From Bartonella sp. M0283 (GTDB lineage Bacteria; Pseudomonadota; Alphaproteobacteria; Rhizobiales; Rhizobiaceae): a stretch of DNA of 64,000 nucleotides. Within the stretch, counting starts at the first letter, position 1. Each line of letters opens with the position of its first letter. This document shows, piece by piece, positions 1 through 8,606 of this stretch. Made by a program: the position numbers and the translations under genes. The stretch spans positions 75,321-139,320 of the forward strand of contig NZ_JACFSK010000002.1 in the NCBI RefSeq assembly GCF_016100455.1. The letters run 5' to 3'. The notes beneath the pieces are model-generated. The model did no database searches and was not told the DNA's origin. It saw nothing but the letters and a program-made list of their open reading frames with translations.

Positions 1-1
1 G

Positions 2-223
2 ATAATGCCTGGCATAGAAGGCCAATTCAGCATTTCTTCAATTATGAAAAACACGCACGGAACAGTGCAGCCGATTGCCATGACGCCGGCTTTATTGGTC
101 AATTATGACGAGCAAAAACGCGGGCAGTTTTTACGTGTCTGGCTTGATATTATTAATGGCAATACAACTACCAGAGATACTCTGAACAGCCGCGAAACAA
201 CATCCGACGGGGGAAAGAAGTGA
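2..223 (+). CDS. C-terminal end of an upstream gene, possibly an extracellular solute-binding protein (partial)
   Basis: The frame is open from the window edge to a TGA at 221-223, giving about 73 residues of a C-terminus. The first ATG at 5 is internal and need not be the start. The stop overlaps the GTG start of the sensor kinase (GTGA), so the two are probably co-transcribed. The segment around PALLVNYDEQKRGQFL recalls the C-terminal end of extracellular solute-binding proteins that neighbour kinases with a 2CSK_N sensor domain; this is recollection of a family pattern, not proof. Identity remains open because most of the protein lies outside the window. Confidence 0.5.
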   Translation: MMPGIEGQFSISSIMKNTHGTVQPIAMTPALLVNYDEQKRGQFLRVWLDIINGNTTTRDTLNSRETTSDGGKK

Positions 224-1590
224 AATCACATTTTTCCTTGCGCAGAAGGATTTTTCTGATTGCATTGTCGCTAATGTTGTTAACGGGCGGCATTATTCTT
301 TATTTTACCCAAAACAGTATCGAACACGCAACCGAAAGCGCCTATGACCGGCTGCTCCTTGCATCTGCCCGCACAATTGCCAATGCCGTGCAAACCGAAA
401 AAGGCAAAGTCGCCGTAGAAATTCCCGGAGCAGCATTTTCGATGTTTCCGGGTGACGATCGTATATTTTACGTCATCCGCGACGCTGACGGACATTATGT
501 AACCGGTTATGAAAATTTCGACACCGGTATGGAGCTTGCGAAGAAGACCGGTGGCACTTTCCAAACCACATTCTTTAATAATGAACCGGTGAGACTGGTC
601 ACTGTTGGCCGCCTGATTGCTGCCGGAAATAAAACCGGATGGGTGACAATTCGCGTCGGTCAAACCCGACGTGAACAACAATCATTGAAAAACAGTATTT
701 TATATCACGAAACGATAGCCGTTGTGGCACTCATGTTTGTTGCATTGTGTACAATTTGGCTTGCAATCGGTTTGACCTTTTTTCCTTTAAAAAAGCTTGA
801 AAATGAATTGCAAAGCCGTTCTTTTTCCGACCTTTCACCCTTGGAAAGCCCCTCGCCGAATGAAGTCAATACACTGGTCATTGCGCTCAATGTCTTTATG
901 GAAAGATTGAAACTTGCTTCCGAACGTATGCGAACATTGGTTGCCGATGCCGCCCATCAAATCCGCACACCGTTAGCCTCGCTTTTGTCGCAAATTGAGG
1001 TCGCCATTCATGAGCGTAATGAATCGAAACACCATGAACAACTGCTCAAGGTTGAAAGAAGTGCTATTCAGGCAAGCCGGCTTGTAAACCAGTTATTGAT
1101 GGATGCCACAATTGCCCATCGTCTGGAACAAAAATCGGATAGTCCGATCAATATCGAAAACCTGCTTGATGATGTTATAAACCGCATCCAATCGTTAGAA
1201 CAGGAACGTATAGATATCAAGGCTGACACTTCGATAAAATCTGCAGTCATGATTGGCGACCGTATTGCCTTGAGAGAAATGTTACACAACCTTGTCGACA
1301 ATGCGCTCAGATATACGGATGGCGATGTCACCATAGCCCCGACTGTCAATGACAACCGGTTATCAATCAGAATTATCGATTCCGGCCCCGGTATCAAAAA
1401 AAGCGAGCGGGAAATCGTTTTTCAGCGTTTCCAGCGCGGCAGTACAGCCGGAAAATCCATCGGTTCGGGCTTAGGGCTTGCCATTGCACTTCAGGTTGTC
1501 AAAGCACATGGCGGCACGATAAAGTTTGAAGACATCGATCATCCCACCGGTTTTTGTGTCGAAATCGAATTTCCACTCGCTTCCTCTTGA
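220..1590 (+). CDS. Two-component sensor histidine kinase, TctE/QseC type
   Basis: A 456-residue inner-membrane kinase. It has a membrane segment at about residues 9-29, a periplasmic domain of the 2CSK_N kind (AYDRLLLASARTIANAV, then FYVIRDADG and VTGYENF), a second membrane segment at about 166-190, then a HisKA/HATPase core. The phosphorylated histidine is His246 in AAHQIRTPLASL. The N box (LVDNALRY), G1 box (DSGPGI), F region (FQRFQRGS) and G2 box (GSGLGLAIA) are all present, so the enzyme looks active. In this family the kinase is usually paired with an OmpR-type regulator responding to carboxylates or other small ligands; no regulator is inside the window. The start is GTG, overlapping the stop of the preceding gene. 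Specific signal unknown. Confidence 0.9.
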   Translation: MKSHFSLRRRIFLIALSLMLLTGGIILYFTQNSIEHATESAYDRLLLASARTIANAVQTEKGKVAVEIPGAAFSMFPGDDRIFYVIRDADGHYVTGYENFDTGMELAKKTGGTFQTTFFNNEPVRLVTVGRLIAAGNKTGWVTIRVGQTRREQQSLKNSILYHETIAVVALMFVALCTIWLAIGLTFFPLKKLENELQSRSFSDLSPLESPSPNEVNTLVIALNVFMERLKLASERMRTLVADAAHQIRTPLASLLSQIEVAIHERNESKHHEQLLKVERSAIQASRLVNQLLMDATIAHRLEQKSDSPINIENLLDDVINRIQSLEQERIDIKADTSIKSAVMIGDRIALREMLHNLVDNALRYTDGDVTIAPTVNDNRLSIRIIDSGPGIKKSEREIVFQRFQRGSTAGKSIGSGLGLAIALQVVKAHGGTIKFEDIDHPTGFCVEIEFPLASS

Positions 1591-1994
1591 TCTGTCGGGA
1601 GCTTCCAAGCCTGATTTCAAAAAGCTCTAATAATCAATTCAAATTCGAAAATATCGCACCAATCCGATTATTTTCTGCCGAAGCCATTTTTCCGGCAAAA
1701 TCATTTATCCGGTTGCGACAGAGAGCCTATAACAAAGCTGATATAAACGCCCGCAAAAATGACACGCGCCAATATTTCTCAAAGGATCTTATTTCTGAAA
1801 GAATCTTTATGGCAATTATCAAATTGCACATATTGCCGGTGACAATCGGCAAGTTTTATAAATACCGGAATTCTTAAAGCCGGTTTTCCGTGACAAACCG
1901 TTAAAGCCTGCCCCAAACAATCATTAAATCGAGAATTTTTGGAAAACTGCCGCCAAGACTTAGCTAAGCTTCGTCAAAAGCCCGAATGAGCTTC
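1591..1994. other. Intergenic stretch between convergent genes, no gene seen
   Basis: About 400 bases between the sensor kinase and the MOSC gene, which point toward each other. An open plus-strand frame here resembles no known protein. A short hairpin (TTGCCG at 1833 pairing with CGGCAA at 1847, then GTTTT) could be a weak plus-strand terminator, but it lies about 240 bases beyond the kinase stop. Confidence 0.5.
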
Positions 1995-2678
1995 TCATGC
2001 TACTCCGGTCAATCTTTTCGTCCAGTCTTCGATCTGGTGACTGTCCAGTCTTTTTTGTGCAAGAGATCGCCAGCTCGGCGATAATTCTTCAAGGGACGCA
2101 ATTTGTGATAATTCATCATAATCATTGCGTGTCACATAAAAAGCCTTCCATATGCGATGGATAGTCCAATCTTCGTGACGTCGTTCGAGAAGTTCAAGCT
2201 CGTCTTGCAGAGTGACTTCACCCTCCTCTAAAACACGATAATACCAGCCTGTTCGCCCGCTCTTTTGTGTGCGCAGTGACATATCGGCTATACCGAACCT
2301 TACATTGAGCCGAAAACACGGTTGTCTTCCTTGCGAAACCTCAATGATTGCCTTGCCTAACCGGAATATATCGCCAACTGCGATATTTTTTTCACTCACA
2401 CCTGACGTTGAAAGGTTTTCTCCAAAGGCAGTCGGCGTGTCAAACACCGCTTTATGCCCCAGTTCTTTTTTCCAGAAAGCATAATGGTCGAAATCATAAT
2501 GGTGGACTGCCTTTTCCGGTCCGCCATGATGTTTCTTGTCTGCCTGCTCATCACCGATAAAGCCGGTTTTGGTGAGTAAAAGCGGCCTATCGACCGGTTT
2601 TTTGTCAATTCCGCTTTGTAAGTTGTCAGGCCCGATAGACTTGATTGGTCCGACAGAGAGTGCCAAAAGTTGTACCAT
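1995..2678 (-). CDS. MOSC domain protein, YiiM-like
   Basis: A 227-residue soluble protein with a MOSC beta-barrel domain (about residues 30-165) and a C-terminal 3-alpha tail, the architecture of E. coli YiiM, which protects against N-hydroxylated base analogues and is thought to reduce such compounds using molybdenum cofactor. Visible family features are HHGGPEKAVHHYD, FGENLST, the DIFRLG strand, and the invariant cysteine Cys121 in QGRQPC, the presumed metal ligand. The length matches YiiM. The gene lies 57 bases downstream of the AsmA-like gene on the same strand, so co-transcription is possible, but no functional link is known. Substrate is not deducible. Confidence 0.85.
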   Translation of the reverse strand: MVQLLALSVGPIKSIGPDNLQSGIDKKPVDRPLLLTKTGFIGDEQADKKHHGGPEKAVHHYDFDHYAFWKKELGHKAVFDTPTAFGENLSTSGVSEKNIAVGDIFRLGKAIIEVSQGRQPCFRLNVRFGIADMSLRTQKSGRTGWYYRVLEEGEVTLQDELELLERRHEDWTIHRIWKAFYVTRNDYDELSQIASLEELSPSWRSLAQKRLDSHQIEDWTKRLTGVA

Positions 2679-2734
2679 TTTTTTAACCCCGCCAATTCCG
2701 TAAAACAGCCTTTTAACAAGCCCGATAGTGCGGT

Positions 2735-4630
2735 TTATTGATCTTCATCGATTTCGTCATCTTTTTTAAGATCAATCCCGTTATCAGGAAAATCATTTCC
2801 CGATAACAAGAAATTCAGAGGTTTAATCAAACTATTTGAAACACAAGTGACATCCTGACACGCCTTATCGGAACGGGGAACTTTTTCAAGTACCGAATGA
2901 AGCTTGATCTGATAGCCCTTTTTCCTAACCTCGTCATTTTGCAGATCGGCTTTTCCTTTTGCCAGAAGTCGCCAATTGCCGATAGACATAGAAGATTTGT
3001 TAATAAGCAGATTTTCATCGGTAATTTCTGACTCGATATCCCAGCGGTCAAAACCGGTGGAAACATTATCGGATTTTTCTATGTGGGTTTTATCGTCAGA
3101 GCTTACGGCTGTCCGGATCGAATGAATGTCATAACCTTTAAGCGTGCCCGATGACATATTCAATGTCAAATGCCCTTGCATTTTGGAAAGTACGTCCGGC
3201 CAACGGGTGAAGGGCGCATGCATTGTCAATATGAAACCGGTTTTAGCAATAACCGGAAGGGGGCGCTCAAAAGCTTGTGCTATTGACTGGAGATCAAGCG
3301 AGTTTCCCGATATGCGTCCTTCAATACTGGCTTTATCATTTTCGCGACTGATCTGGATATTTGATTGTATGGCCCCGCCGAAAGCATTGGCATTGCCTAG
3401 ATCGAATATGCCTTTTCCATTTCTGATCTGGATAGCGGCTGCAAGATTATTGAGAGTGACATTGCCGAGTTTTGCTTCTGGTGCAGACATCCGTATATCA
3501 AGGCCAATGCGGTCTAGAACCGAAAGATCAAGAAATTCGTTTTTCTCTTCATCGGGAAAAAACGTCGCAATCAATGTATCAAGATTGAGCCTATCGAAAG
3601 CAAGAGATCCACTGACAAGCGGCAAGTCGTCCTGATAGCCGGTGGCCAAAGCGCCACGTGCATTGTCCTTGTCAAAACTGAAAATAACATTATTGAATTG
3701 CATATGTCCGGGTTGGGCAGAAAAATCCGATTCCCAAACCAGCGGGGCCTTCAAACCCTGTCCCAACAATTGGTGATAGCCCAACCAATCCAGAGTTTTG
3801 TTCCAGCCTGGAGAGCGGGCAGAAAGCCTGCCGTCGAAAATATAATTATCCGAAAGCCGCCCCTTTCCTTCAAAAGTAATACCGCCACTTAAAGAATTGA
3901 GACTGGCTCTGAGATCACTTGTACCGCCGGACAACAATATCAGCGCCTGCATAGCATCAATACGTAAATCGGTCGCCTGCCCGTGCCAGATTGCGTTAGC
4001 GCGAAAACTTGCCGCCCTTGTTGATTCGGGCCATTCGAGAACGGCATTGAGAGCAGTGATTTTTTCTGCCATCCCGCCAAGACTTTCGCGATAAAGAAGC
4101 TCACCATTTTCAATAACAATCCTGCCAAAAGGCTGGTTGAGAAGGCGTGTCGTATCCGGATGATCAGGATTTTTTCCCACAATTTCGCGCGCTTCACGAA
4201 CAGCAGATCCGAAACTGCCTTGCGAACGGGAAAGGGTGTCGAAAAAATCCGCAACTGTTTTGACCGGTTCTTCCATAACAAAATGCGGATTGATAATGCG
4301 GGTCTGCGAAAATGAAATATGCCCGAGTAAAGCATCAAAGAGTGATAAATCGACCTCGATACGCTCGGCCTCCATAAGTGGAGCTGCTTCATCGTTCATC
4401 GGCGTGAGCGTTACACCGGAAAGTGACGCTTTGGGATAAGGAAAAAGATCAAGGTGCGGTGCTTCACGCAATTGCACATTATAGCCGGTCCATGCGCTCA
4501 AATCCTGCGCCAGACGAATGCGGATAGCATCGGTCGAGACGACAAGCGGCAATAACAGGAAAATTGCCACGCCGACAATAACCAGCAAAAAAATCAGAGC
4601 GCCGACATATTTTGCGATTTTTTTGTGCAC
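2735..4630 (-). CDS. AsmA family protein
   Basis: A 631-residue protein with one N-terminal membrane anchor (about residues 8-30, ALIFLLVIVGVAIFLLLPL) followed by a long beta-rich periplasmic region. The N-terminal part has AsmA hallmarks (RLAQDLSAWTGYNVQL, PYPKASLSGVTL) and the C-terminal third has the AsmA_2 pattern (LTLNMSSGTLKGYDIHSI). AsmA-like proteins are now viewed as bridge-like carriers of phospholipids between the inner and outer membranes. It ends in a highly charged tail. The downstream neighbour is the MOSC gene; upstream is a 207-base gap with an oddly oriented terminator. Family assignment is firm; cargo is not known. Confidence 0.88.
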   Translation of the reverse strand: MHKKIAKYVGALIFLLVIVGVAIFLLLPLVVSTDAIRIRLAQDLSAWTGYNVQLREAPHLDLFPYPKASLSGVTLTPMNDEAAPLMEAERIEVDLSLFDALLGHISFSQTRIINPHFVMEEPVKTVADFFDTLSRSQGSFGSAVREAREIVGKNPDHPDTTRLLNQPFGRIVIENGELLYRESLGGMAEKITALNAVLEWPESTRAASFRANAIWHGQATDLRIDAMQALILLSGGTSDLRASLNSLSGGITFEGKGRLSDNYIFDGRLSARSPGWNKTLDWLGYHQLLGQGLKAPLVWESDFSAQPGHMQFNNVIFSFDKDNARGALATGYQDDLPLVSGSLAFDRLNLDTLIATFFPDEEKNEFLDLSVLDRIGLDIRMSAPEAKLGNVTLNNLAAAIQIRNGKGIFDLGNANAFGGAIQSNIQISRENDKASIEGRISGNSLDLQSIAQAFERPLPVIAKTGFILTMHAPFTRWPDVLSKMQGHLTLNMSSGTLKGYDIHSIRTAVSSDDKTHIEKSDNVSTGFDRWDIESEITDENLLINKSSMSIGNWRLLAKGKADLQNDEVRKKGYQIKLHSVLEKVPRSDKACQDVTCVSNSLIKPLNFLLSGNDFPDNGIDLKKDDEIDEDQ

Positions 4631-4654
4631 GTCGTCCCTTTACTCTCTATTAAC

Positions 4655-4760
4655 CATAAAAGATTAAAACCGAATTACATTTCGGCTTCCAGTGAAAAGC
4701 TTGTTTCTGAAATGCCCTTGTTTAAATTTTTGCCGGGTCTTTTTGCCCGGCATTTTTTTA
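4655..4760 (+). ncRNA. Candidate small RNA ending in an orphan terminator
   Basis: No plus-strand gene lies upstream, yet a good plus-strand intrinsic terminator sits at 4731-4759. Another short hairpin (CCGAA at 4670, TTCGG at 4681) precedes it. The simplest reading is a small transcript of roughly 100 bases, or termination of antisense transcription over the AsmA-like gene. A matching promoter is not convincing. Inference only. Confidence 0.25.
4731..4759 (+). terminator. Rho-independent terminator on the plus strand
   Basis: Seven-base GC-rich stem TGCCGGG (4731-4737) and CCCGGCA (4746-4752), eight-base loop, followed directly by seven T. Read on the minus strand it has no T tract, so it does not serve the flanking minus-strand genes. 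Confidence 0.7.
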
Positions 4761-4837
4761 GATGAATTTTACCCGCACGACAATAACAATGGTTAAAAAC
4801 CCGCCTTTATGCCCCGTTTAGCTCAATAAACATTTGG

Positions 4838-5536
4838 TTAGCGCAACAGGCATTTGGCTAAAAAATGCAAAATTGTGTCATTGCGGCGAATACTGTGTCT
4901 TGGCAGTTCGTAATCCCCTTCATTGCCACGCGCCCGTGATTTGATAGTTGTTACAGCAAAATGATAACCGGCATCGTGCACTATTTTGCGTATCGCTTCA
5001 TTTTCATCACCAAATGGATAGGCAAAAGAGACAAGTGGCGCCCCGAGCTCTTCCTCAAGCTTTTGCTTGTTCTCGACGATCTGGCGTTTTGCTTCCTCGA
5101 GCGGAACATCTTTCAAATGTAAATGGTCGAGCGTATGGCCTCCCACTTCATGTCCATGAGCTGCCCAGTCTCTCATTTCATCAAATGTCATGATTTTATT
5201 GCGTTCCGAACGCTCGTTATCCCACGAATTATCAAGTCCCATATGGGAGGAGACAAAAAAATTCGTGGCACTGAACCCCAATTCGTCGAGAATAGGCATA
5301 GCCTCCTGATAGACAGATAAAAAACCGTCGTCGAAAGTAATGGCTGCAACTCTGTCTTTTTTTTCACCCCGAATATAGGGCATTGCCTCTCGGAGAGACA
5401 AACCTTTAAAGCCAAGCCGCTTCAGAACGCGCATTTGTTTGGCAAATTTTTTAACAGTTACATAATTCGAACGCCCCGGAATTCCCGCTTTGGGTGGCAT
5501 TCCAATGTGATGATAAAGAAGAATAGGAACAGCCAT
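4838..5536 (-). CDS. Polysaccharide deacetylase family protein (NodB domain)
   Basis: A 232-residue protein starting with the family opening VPILLYHHIG. The NodB deacetylase motifs are visible: ITFDDG with Asp69 and Asp70, and GGHTLDHLHL with His134 and His138 as the zinc-binding HxxxH pair, then VSFAYPFGDEN. These enzymes remove N- or O-acetyl groups from surface or cell-wall sugars. There is no signal peptide, so it may act in the cytoplasm or leave by an atypical route. The start codon lies one base from the stop of the GT25 gene upstream, indicating one operon with the two glycosyltransferases and pointing to lipopolysaccharide or other glycan modification. Exact substrate unknown. Confidence 0.87.
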   Translation of the reverse strand: MAVPILLYHHIGMPPKAGIPGRSNYVTVKKFAKQMRVLKRLGFKGLSLREAMPYIRGEKKDRVAAITFDDGFLSVYQEAMPILDELGFSATNFFVSSHMGLDNSWDNERSERNKIMTFDEMRDWAAHGHEVGGHTLDHLHLKDVPLEEAKRQIVENKQKLEEELGAPLVSFAYPFGDENEAIRKIVHDAGYHFAVTTIKSRARGNEGDYELPRHSIRRNDTILHFLAKCLLR

Positions 5537-5537
5537 C

Positions 5538-6278
5538 TCAACCTTTCTGACGTTTTGATAATGCCCTGATACGATGCCGATAAAGCGGACGTGCTAATTC
5601 ACGGTAAAGGCGGGCAAAAAGCGAATGTTTACTTTTTATTGTCGAGCCACCCAGTTTCGCAGAAATTTCGCGAACCACCGGAGGTAGAATAACCTCCGGA
5701 TGGACGCCGGTTTTCCAATATAGTTGTTCGGTCGTATCAACCGGACGATCGAATGTGGCTGTCGCATCAAGCAGTTTTCGGGCAGCATTACGACCCACCA
5801 GTTGTGCAACCTGCCCCAAGCCGATTTCAGTTGGCCTAATAAGTTTGATGTCGCCTTTTTCGGCAATTATTTTACCGGTTTCACGCAACCGAAAAGGAAA
5901 GCGGATGAAACTGTCGCGATTACAGTTATCAACGGCAAAACGGAAAACTTCATCAAATCGCTCGTCGAGGGCAACATCGTCTTCAACCACAAAACCGGCA
6001 TCCAGTCCTTCATCAATTATTTTTTGCCAGGCCTCTCTGTGGGACAAAAAGCACGCAATCTCATTTTTTGATAATGTGAAAGGATAATAAGGTCGATAGA
6101 GCTGCTTCCGATAAAAGTGCTGAATCGTTTGATCATCGAGAGAAAGACTATCAATCGCATTTAAAACAATTGTCGGACATGGAAGATGCTTTTTCAGCAG
6201 CGCTACCTGACTTTCCCGTTCATTTGCCCGTTCAAGATGAATAACAAGTGCTTTAATGGTTTTTAATGAACCGTTCAT
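5538..6278 (-). CDS. Glycosyltransferase family 25 protein
   Basis: A 246-residue cytoplasmic transferase of the GT25 family (LgtB/Lex-type), which usually adds galactose or another hexose to lipooligosaccharide. Seen: the N-terminal strand ALVIHLERANERESQ, the block LSKNEIACFLSHREAW at about residues 70-84, and the metal-binding FVVEDDV with Glu99-Asp100-Asp101. The C-terminus is basic (RHRIRALSKRQKG), suitable for membrane association. It lies immediately upstream of the deacetylase and about 90 bases downstream of the GT29-like gene on the same strand, forming a small surface-glycan cluster. Donor and acceptor cannot be read from sequence. Confidence 0.88.
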   Translation of the reverse strand: MNGSLKTIKALVIHLERANERESQVALLKKHLPCPTIVLNAIDSLSLDDQTIQHFYRKQLYRPYYPFTLSKNEIACFLSHREAWQKIIDEGLDAGFVVEDDVALDERFDEVFRFAVDNCNRDSFIRFPFRLRETGKIIAEKGDIKLIRPTEIGLGQVAQLVGRNAARKLLDATATFDRPVDTTEQLYWKTGVHPEVILPPVVREISAKLGGSTIKSKHSLFARLYRELARPLYRHRIRALSKRQKG

Positions 6279-6370
6279 AGTTATCCTGAAAATCCGACAG
6301 CAGAACCGACAAGTTTTTTGTCATAATACGGATTGCATGAAAAGAAAACAACGGCGATCAATCACGCTTG

Positions 6371-6994
6371 TTATAAGAAATGGCAAGTTCCCTCGTCTAT
6401 ACGCTCACGCACCCATTTTGCTTCTGATGACCAGGCATGATGCTTCCATCCCTGCCAGGTAAAACCGCAGATAAAAATTTCCCATTCCGACAAATCGAAC
6501 TGTTTCAAACAATCCCAAATGCCGAGATAGCCGGTCGATGGAAACCATTCTTTGAGTTTATTGCCTTCAATGCCGATTTCAGCGCATGCTTCAAGATAGA
6601 ACTGCGCGGATTTTATAACCACATCCTTGCTCGCCTCGCCAAAAACTTTGATAGCCTTTTCGGTCCAGTCAAGTCTCCGGTGTTTTAACAATTGCGAGCT
6701 TAAGCGGGGACGTGCAAAATAAGTCTTCATAATATAGGGATGATAGACCAGTGTAATGAGCTCGGCCTGTTTAAAAAATTTGTATTCCAAAAACGATTTA
6801 TCGCTAAGCTTCTGCTGCATTGGTTTGCCGGAGTTGCACATCATCAGACAGCTGGTCTTTGAACCACTCCAGCCGTCAAGCAATCTGGGACGGTTAAAGC
6901 GCAAAACATAGTCTGCGCTATCTATTTCTTCAGACAAATCCCTTGGTAAATCGGCGTTTCCAACAACGATGAGTCGTCTTTTTTGAGTTCCCAT
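6371..6994 (-). CDS. GT29-like (sialyltransferase-fold) glycosyltransferase
   Basis: A 207-residue protein with motifs of the GT29 family known mainly from eukaryotic sialyltransferases. LIVVGNADLP at residues 8-17 and IDSADYVLRFNRP at 24-36 match the L-motif region. FPSTGYLGIW at 151-160 and FICGFTWQGWKHH at 174-186 match the S-motif region, and His186-x4-Glu191 matches the HX4E (VS) motif that holds the catalytic base. No signal peptide or membrane anchor is seen, unlike Golgi enzymes. Bacterial GT29-like proteins exist, and some may transfer Kdo or related 2-keto acids rather than sialic acid. No CMP-sialic-acid genes are in the window. It heads the GT25/deacetylase cluster. Confidence 0.72.
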   Translation of the reverse strand: MGTQKRRLIVVGNADLPRDLSEEIDSADYVLRFNRPRLLDGWSGSKTSCLMMCNSGKPMQQKLSDKSFLEYKFFKQAELITLVYHPYIMKTYFARPRLSSQLLKHRRLDWTEKAIKVFGEASKDVVIKSAQFYLEACAEIGIEGNKLKEWFPSTGYLGIWDCLKQFDLSEWEIFICGFTWQGWKHHAWSSEAKWVRERIDEGTCHFL

Positions 6995-7194
6995 ATAACC
7001 AATCCCAAGTTTGACGCTTCACGTCCCCGCGCTTTTAAATGACCACACACAAGCGGTAATTTACTGTTTTAAATGGCAGAATAATAGAAAATTAATTGTC
7101 AGACGCAAGAATTATTCTCCGATATTTCATAGAGAACTTTAAACCATGCAGCTTCTGCACAATTTTTTATCTTGAATTCCGGCAAAAAAACGGT

Positions 7195-8103
7195 TCATGA
7201 TTTTATGCCGTTATTCACCTTTAATGTTTCGTCATGGTATTCACCCGACAGCCGCAACCATTCGCGTGCAGCATAGGAAAGGTGGCTATTGCTGCGCCAA
7301 ATCAATGCCATATGCCATTCAATGATTGTGTCGGTTATTTCAACCATTTTAACATTTTTGACATTACGTTTTTCAGCAATCATACGGGGTAAAAAACCAA
7401 CTCCCATTCCCGCTGCTACCAGACCAAATAAAAAATCGATCTGGCTTGAGCGCGCCGAAACGACCGGCGACAGTCCTTTTTTACGGAATGTTTCAATAAC
7501 AAGCGGTGTCAAAGCAAATTGGCTGGCAAAAAGCACAAACGGATATTCGGCAAGCTCTTTAGCTGTGATCGTGGTACGCTCTCCGGCAAGACTGGCCGGC
7601 ATTAACGCAACAACAGGATCATTACGAACATCCTGATAATCGAAGCCGCTCGCAATTGGTACCAGAGAACCGGCAAGTTCGATTTCGCCCTGCCGCACCA
7701 GCTCTTCCAGTTTTTTGCTCCCGTGTTCGACTATATTGATATCAATCTGCGGGTGTGAGGACGTATAGCGGGCAAGAACGGGAGCAAAAAGCTCCGAACT
7801 GCCGATAGGGGGAAGTCCTATTTTCAAAATACCTCGTTTTAGCCCCTTCAATTCGGCGATCTCGCGTTCCATTGCCGATTCTTCGGCAAGAATTCGTTGG
7901 GCATGGCGAAAGACATATTCGCCTGCCGCTGTAAGCTGCATTTTTCCTTTGTTTCGATTGATTAATTTGGTTCCATACTGGCTTTCAAGCTGGGCCAGAG
8001 ATTTACTGATCGTCGATTGCGTCGAGTTCAGAACTTTCGCGGCCGAGGAAAAGCCGTTCTGGCGTATGATTTCGACAAAAGCTTCAAGTGTTCTAATTTG
8101 CAT
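7195..8103 (-). CDS. LysR-family regulator, CidR-like
   Basis: A 302-residue LysR protein: winged helix-turn-helix at residues 1-60 (FSSAAKVLNSTQSTISKSLAQLE), linker helix, then a periplasmic-binding-type effector domain starting GILKIGLPPIGSSELF. The effector domain pattern (IGLPPIGS, the EHGSKKLEE helix, SSQIDFLFGLVAAGMGVGFLP) resembles CidR, which in Gram-positive bacteria senses acetate or pyruvate overflow and controls cidAB/lrgAB. It is divergent from lrgA-lrgB with a 95-base gap containing a palindrome that directly abuts this gene's start codon. Both facts suggest it controls the pair and represses itself. Effector unproven. Confidence 0.85.
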   Translation of the reverse strand: MQIRTLEAFVEIIRQNGFSSAAKVLNSTQSTISKSLAQLESQYGTKLINRNKGKMQLTAAGEYVFRHAQRILAEESAMEREIAELKGLKRGILKIGLPPIGSSELFAPVLARYTSSHPQIDINIVEHGSKKLEELVRQGEIELAGSLVPIASGFDYQDVRNDPVVALMPASLAGERTTITAKELAEYPFVLFASQFALTPLVIETFRKKGLSPVVSARSSQIDFLFGLVAAGMGVGFLPRMIAEKRNVKNVKMVEITDTIIEWHMALIWRSNSHLSYAAREWLRLSGEYHDETLKVNNGIKS

Positions 8104-8126
8104 GACTATTCTATATAGGAATAGTC
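8104..8126. promoter_or_regulatory. Probable LysR operator between the regulator and lrgA
   Basis: A perfect inverted repeat with 8-base arms GACTATTC and GAATAGTC and a 7-base AT-rich spacer. The core ATTC-N7-GAAT fits the LysR pattern of dyad symmetry around T-N11-A. It touches the ATG of the LysR gene (8101-8103) and lies about 73 bases before lrgA, the usual layout for autorepression plus activation of a divergent target. Confidence 0.6.
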
Positions 8127-8198
8127 AACATGAATTCAATTCATTTTACGAATGACACAGCATCACTTATCTAACGCTTTGTCAGGAGTATAAATTAA

Positions 8199-8606
8199 AT
8201 GATACATCGTCTCTCTATTCAAACACGCCTTCTTTTCCATCGCAACATATTTGCACAGATGGGACTTTTGTGCGCATTCTGGATTAGTGGCGAGGTCATT
8301 ACCTGGGCACTGAACCTACCGATTCCGGGCGCCATTATTGGTATGGTACTCGCACTTCTTGCACTGGCTAGCCACAAGCTCAGCATATTAAGCATGAAAC
8401 GTGGTGCGGATTGGCTCATTGCCGAGATGCTCTTGTTTTTTGTTCCAGCCGTTCTTGCCCTACTCAATCACAAAGAATTCATCGGCTTGTTAGGGATTAA
8501 AATTCTGGTTGTTATTCTGGGTGGCACCTTTGTCGTTATGAGTATCACCGCTTTGACAATAGATCTATGTTACCGCTGGATGTTAATGCGCCATGTCAAA
8601 CATTGA
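8199..8606 (+). CDS. lrgA: LrgA/CidA family holin-like membrane protein
   Basis: A 135-residue integral membrane protein with about four hydrophobic segments. Family signatures are LLCAFWISGEVITWALNLPIPGAIIGMVLALLAL (shown in part: PIPGAIIGMV) and the WLIAEMLLFFVPA block. CidA/LrgA proteins act with LrgB/CidB partners, originally described as holin/antiholin-like and more recently linked to export or import of pyruvate and other overflow metabolites. The gene overlaps lrgB by 14 bases, indicating translational coupling, and is divergent from a CidR-like regulator. Which of the holin-like or transport roles applies here cannot be decided from sequence. Confidence 0.85.
   Translation: MIHRLSIQTRLLFHRNIFAQMGLLCAFWISGEVITWALNLPIPGAIIGMVLALLALASHKLSILSMKRGADWLIAEMLLFFVPAVLALLNHKEFIGLLGIKILVVILGGTFVVMSITALTIDLCYRWMLMRHVKH

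Noticed and set aside
1554..1877. Plus-strand frame after the sensor kinase
   Set aside because: It begins inside the kinase gene in another frame, lacks a ribosome-binding site and resembles nothing.
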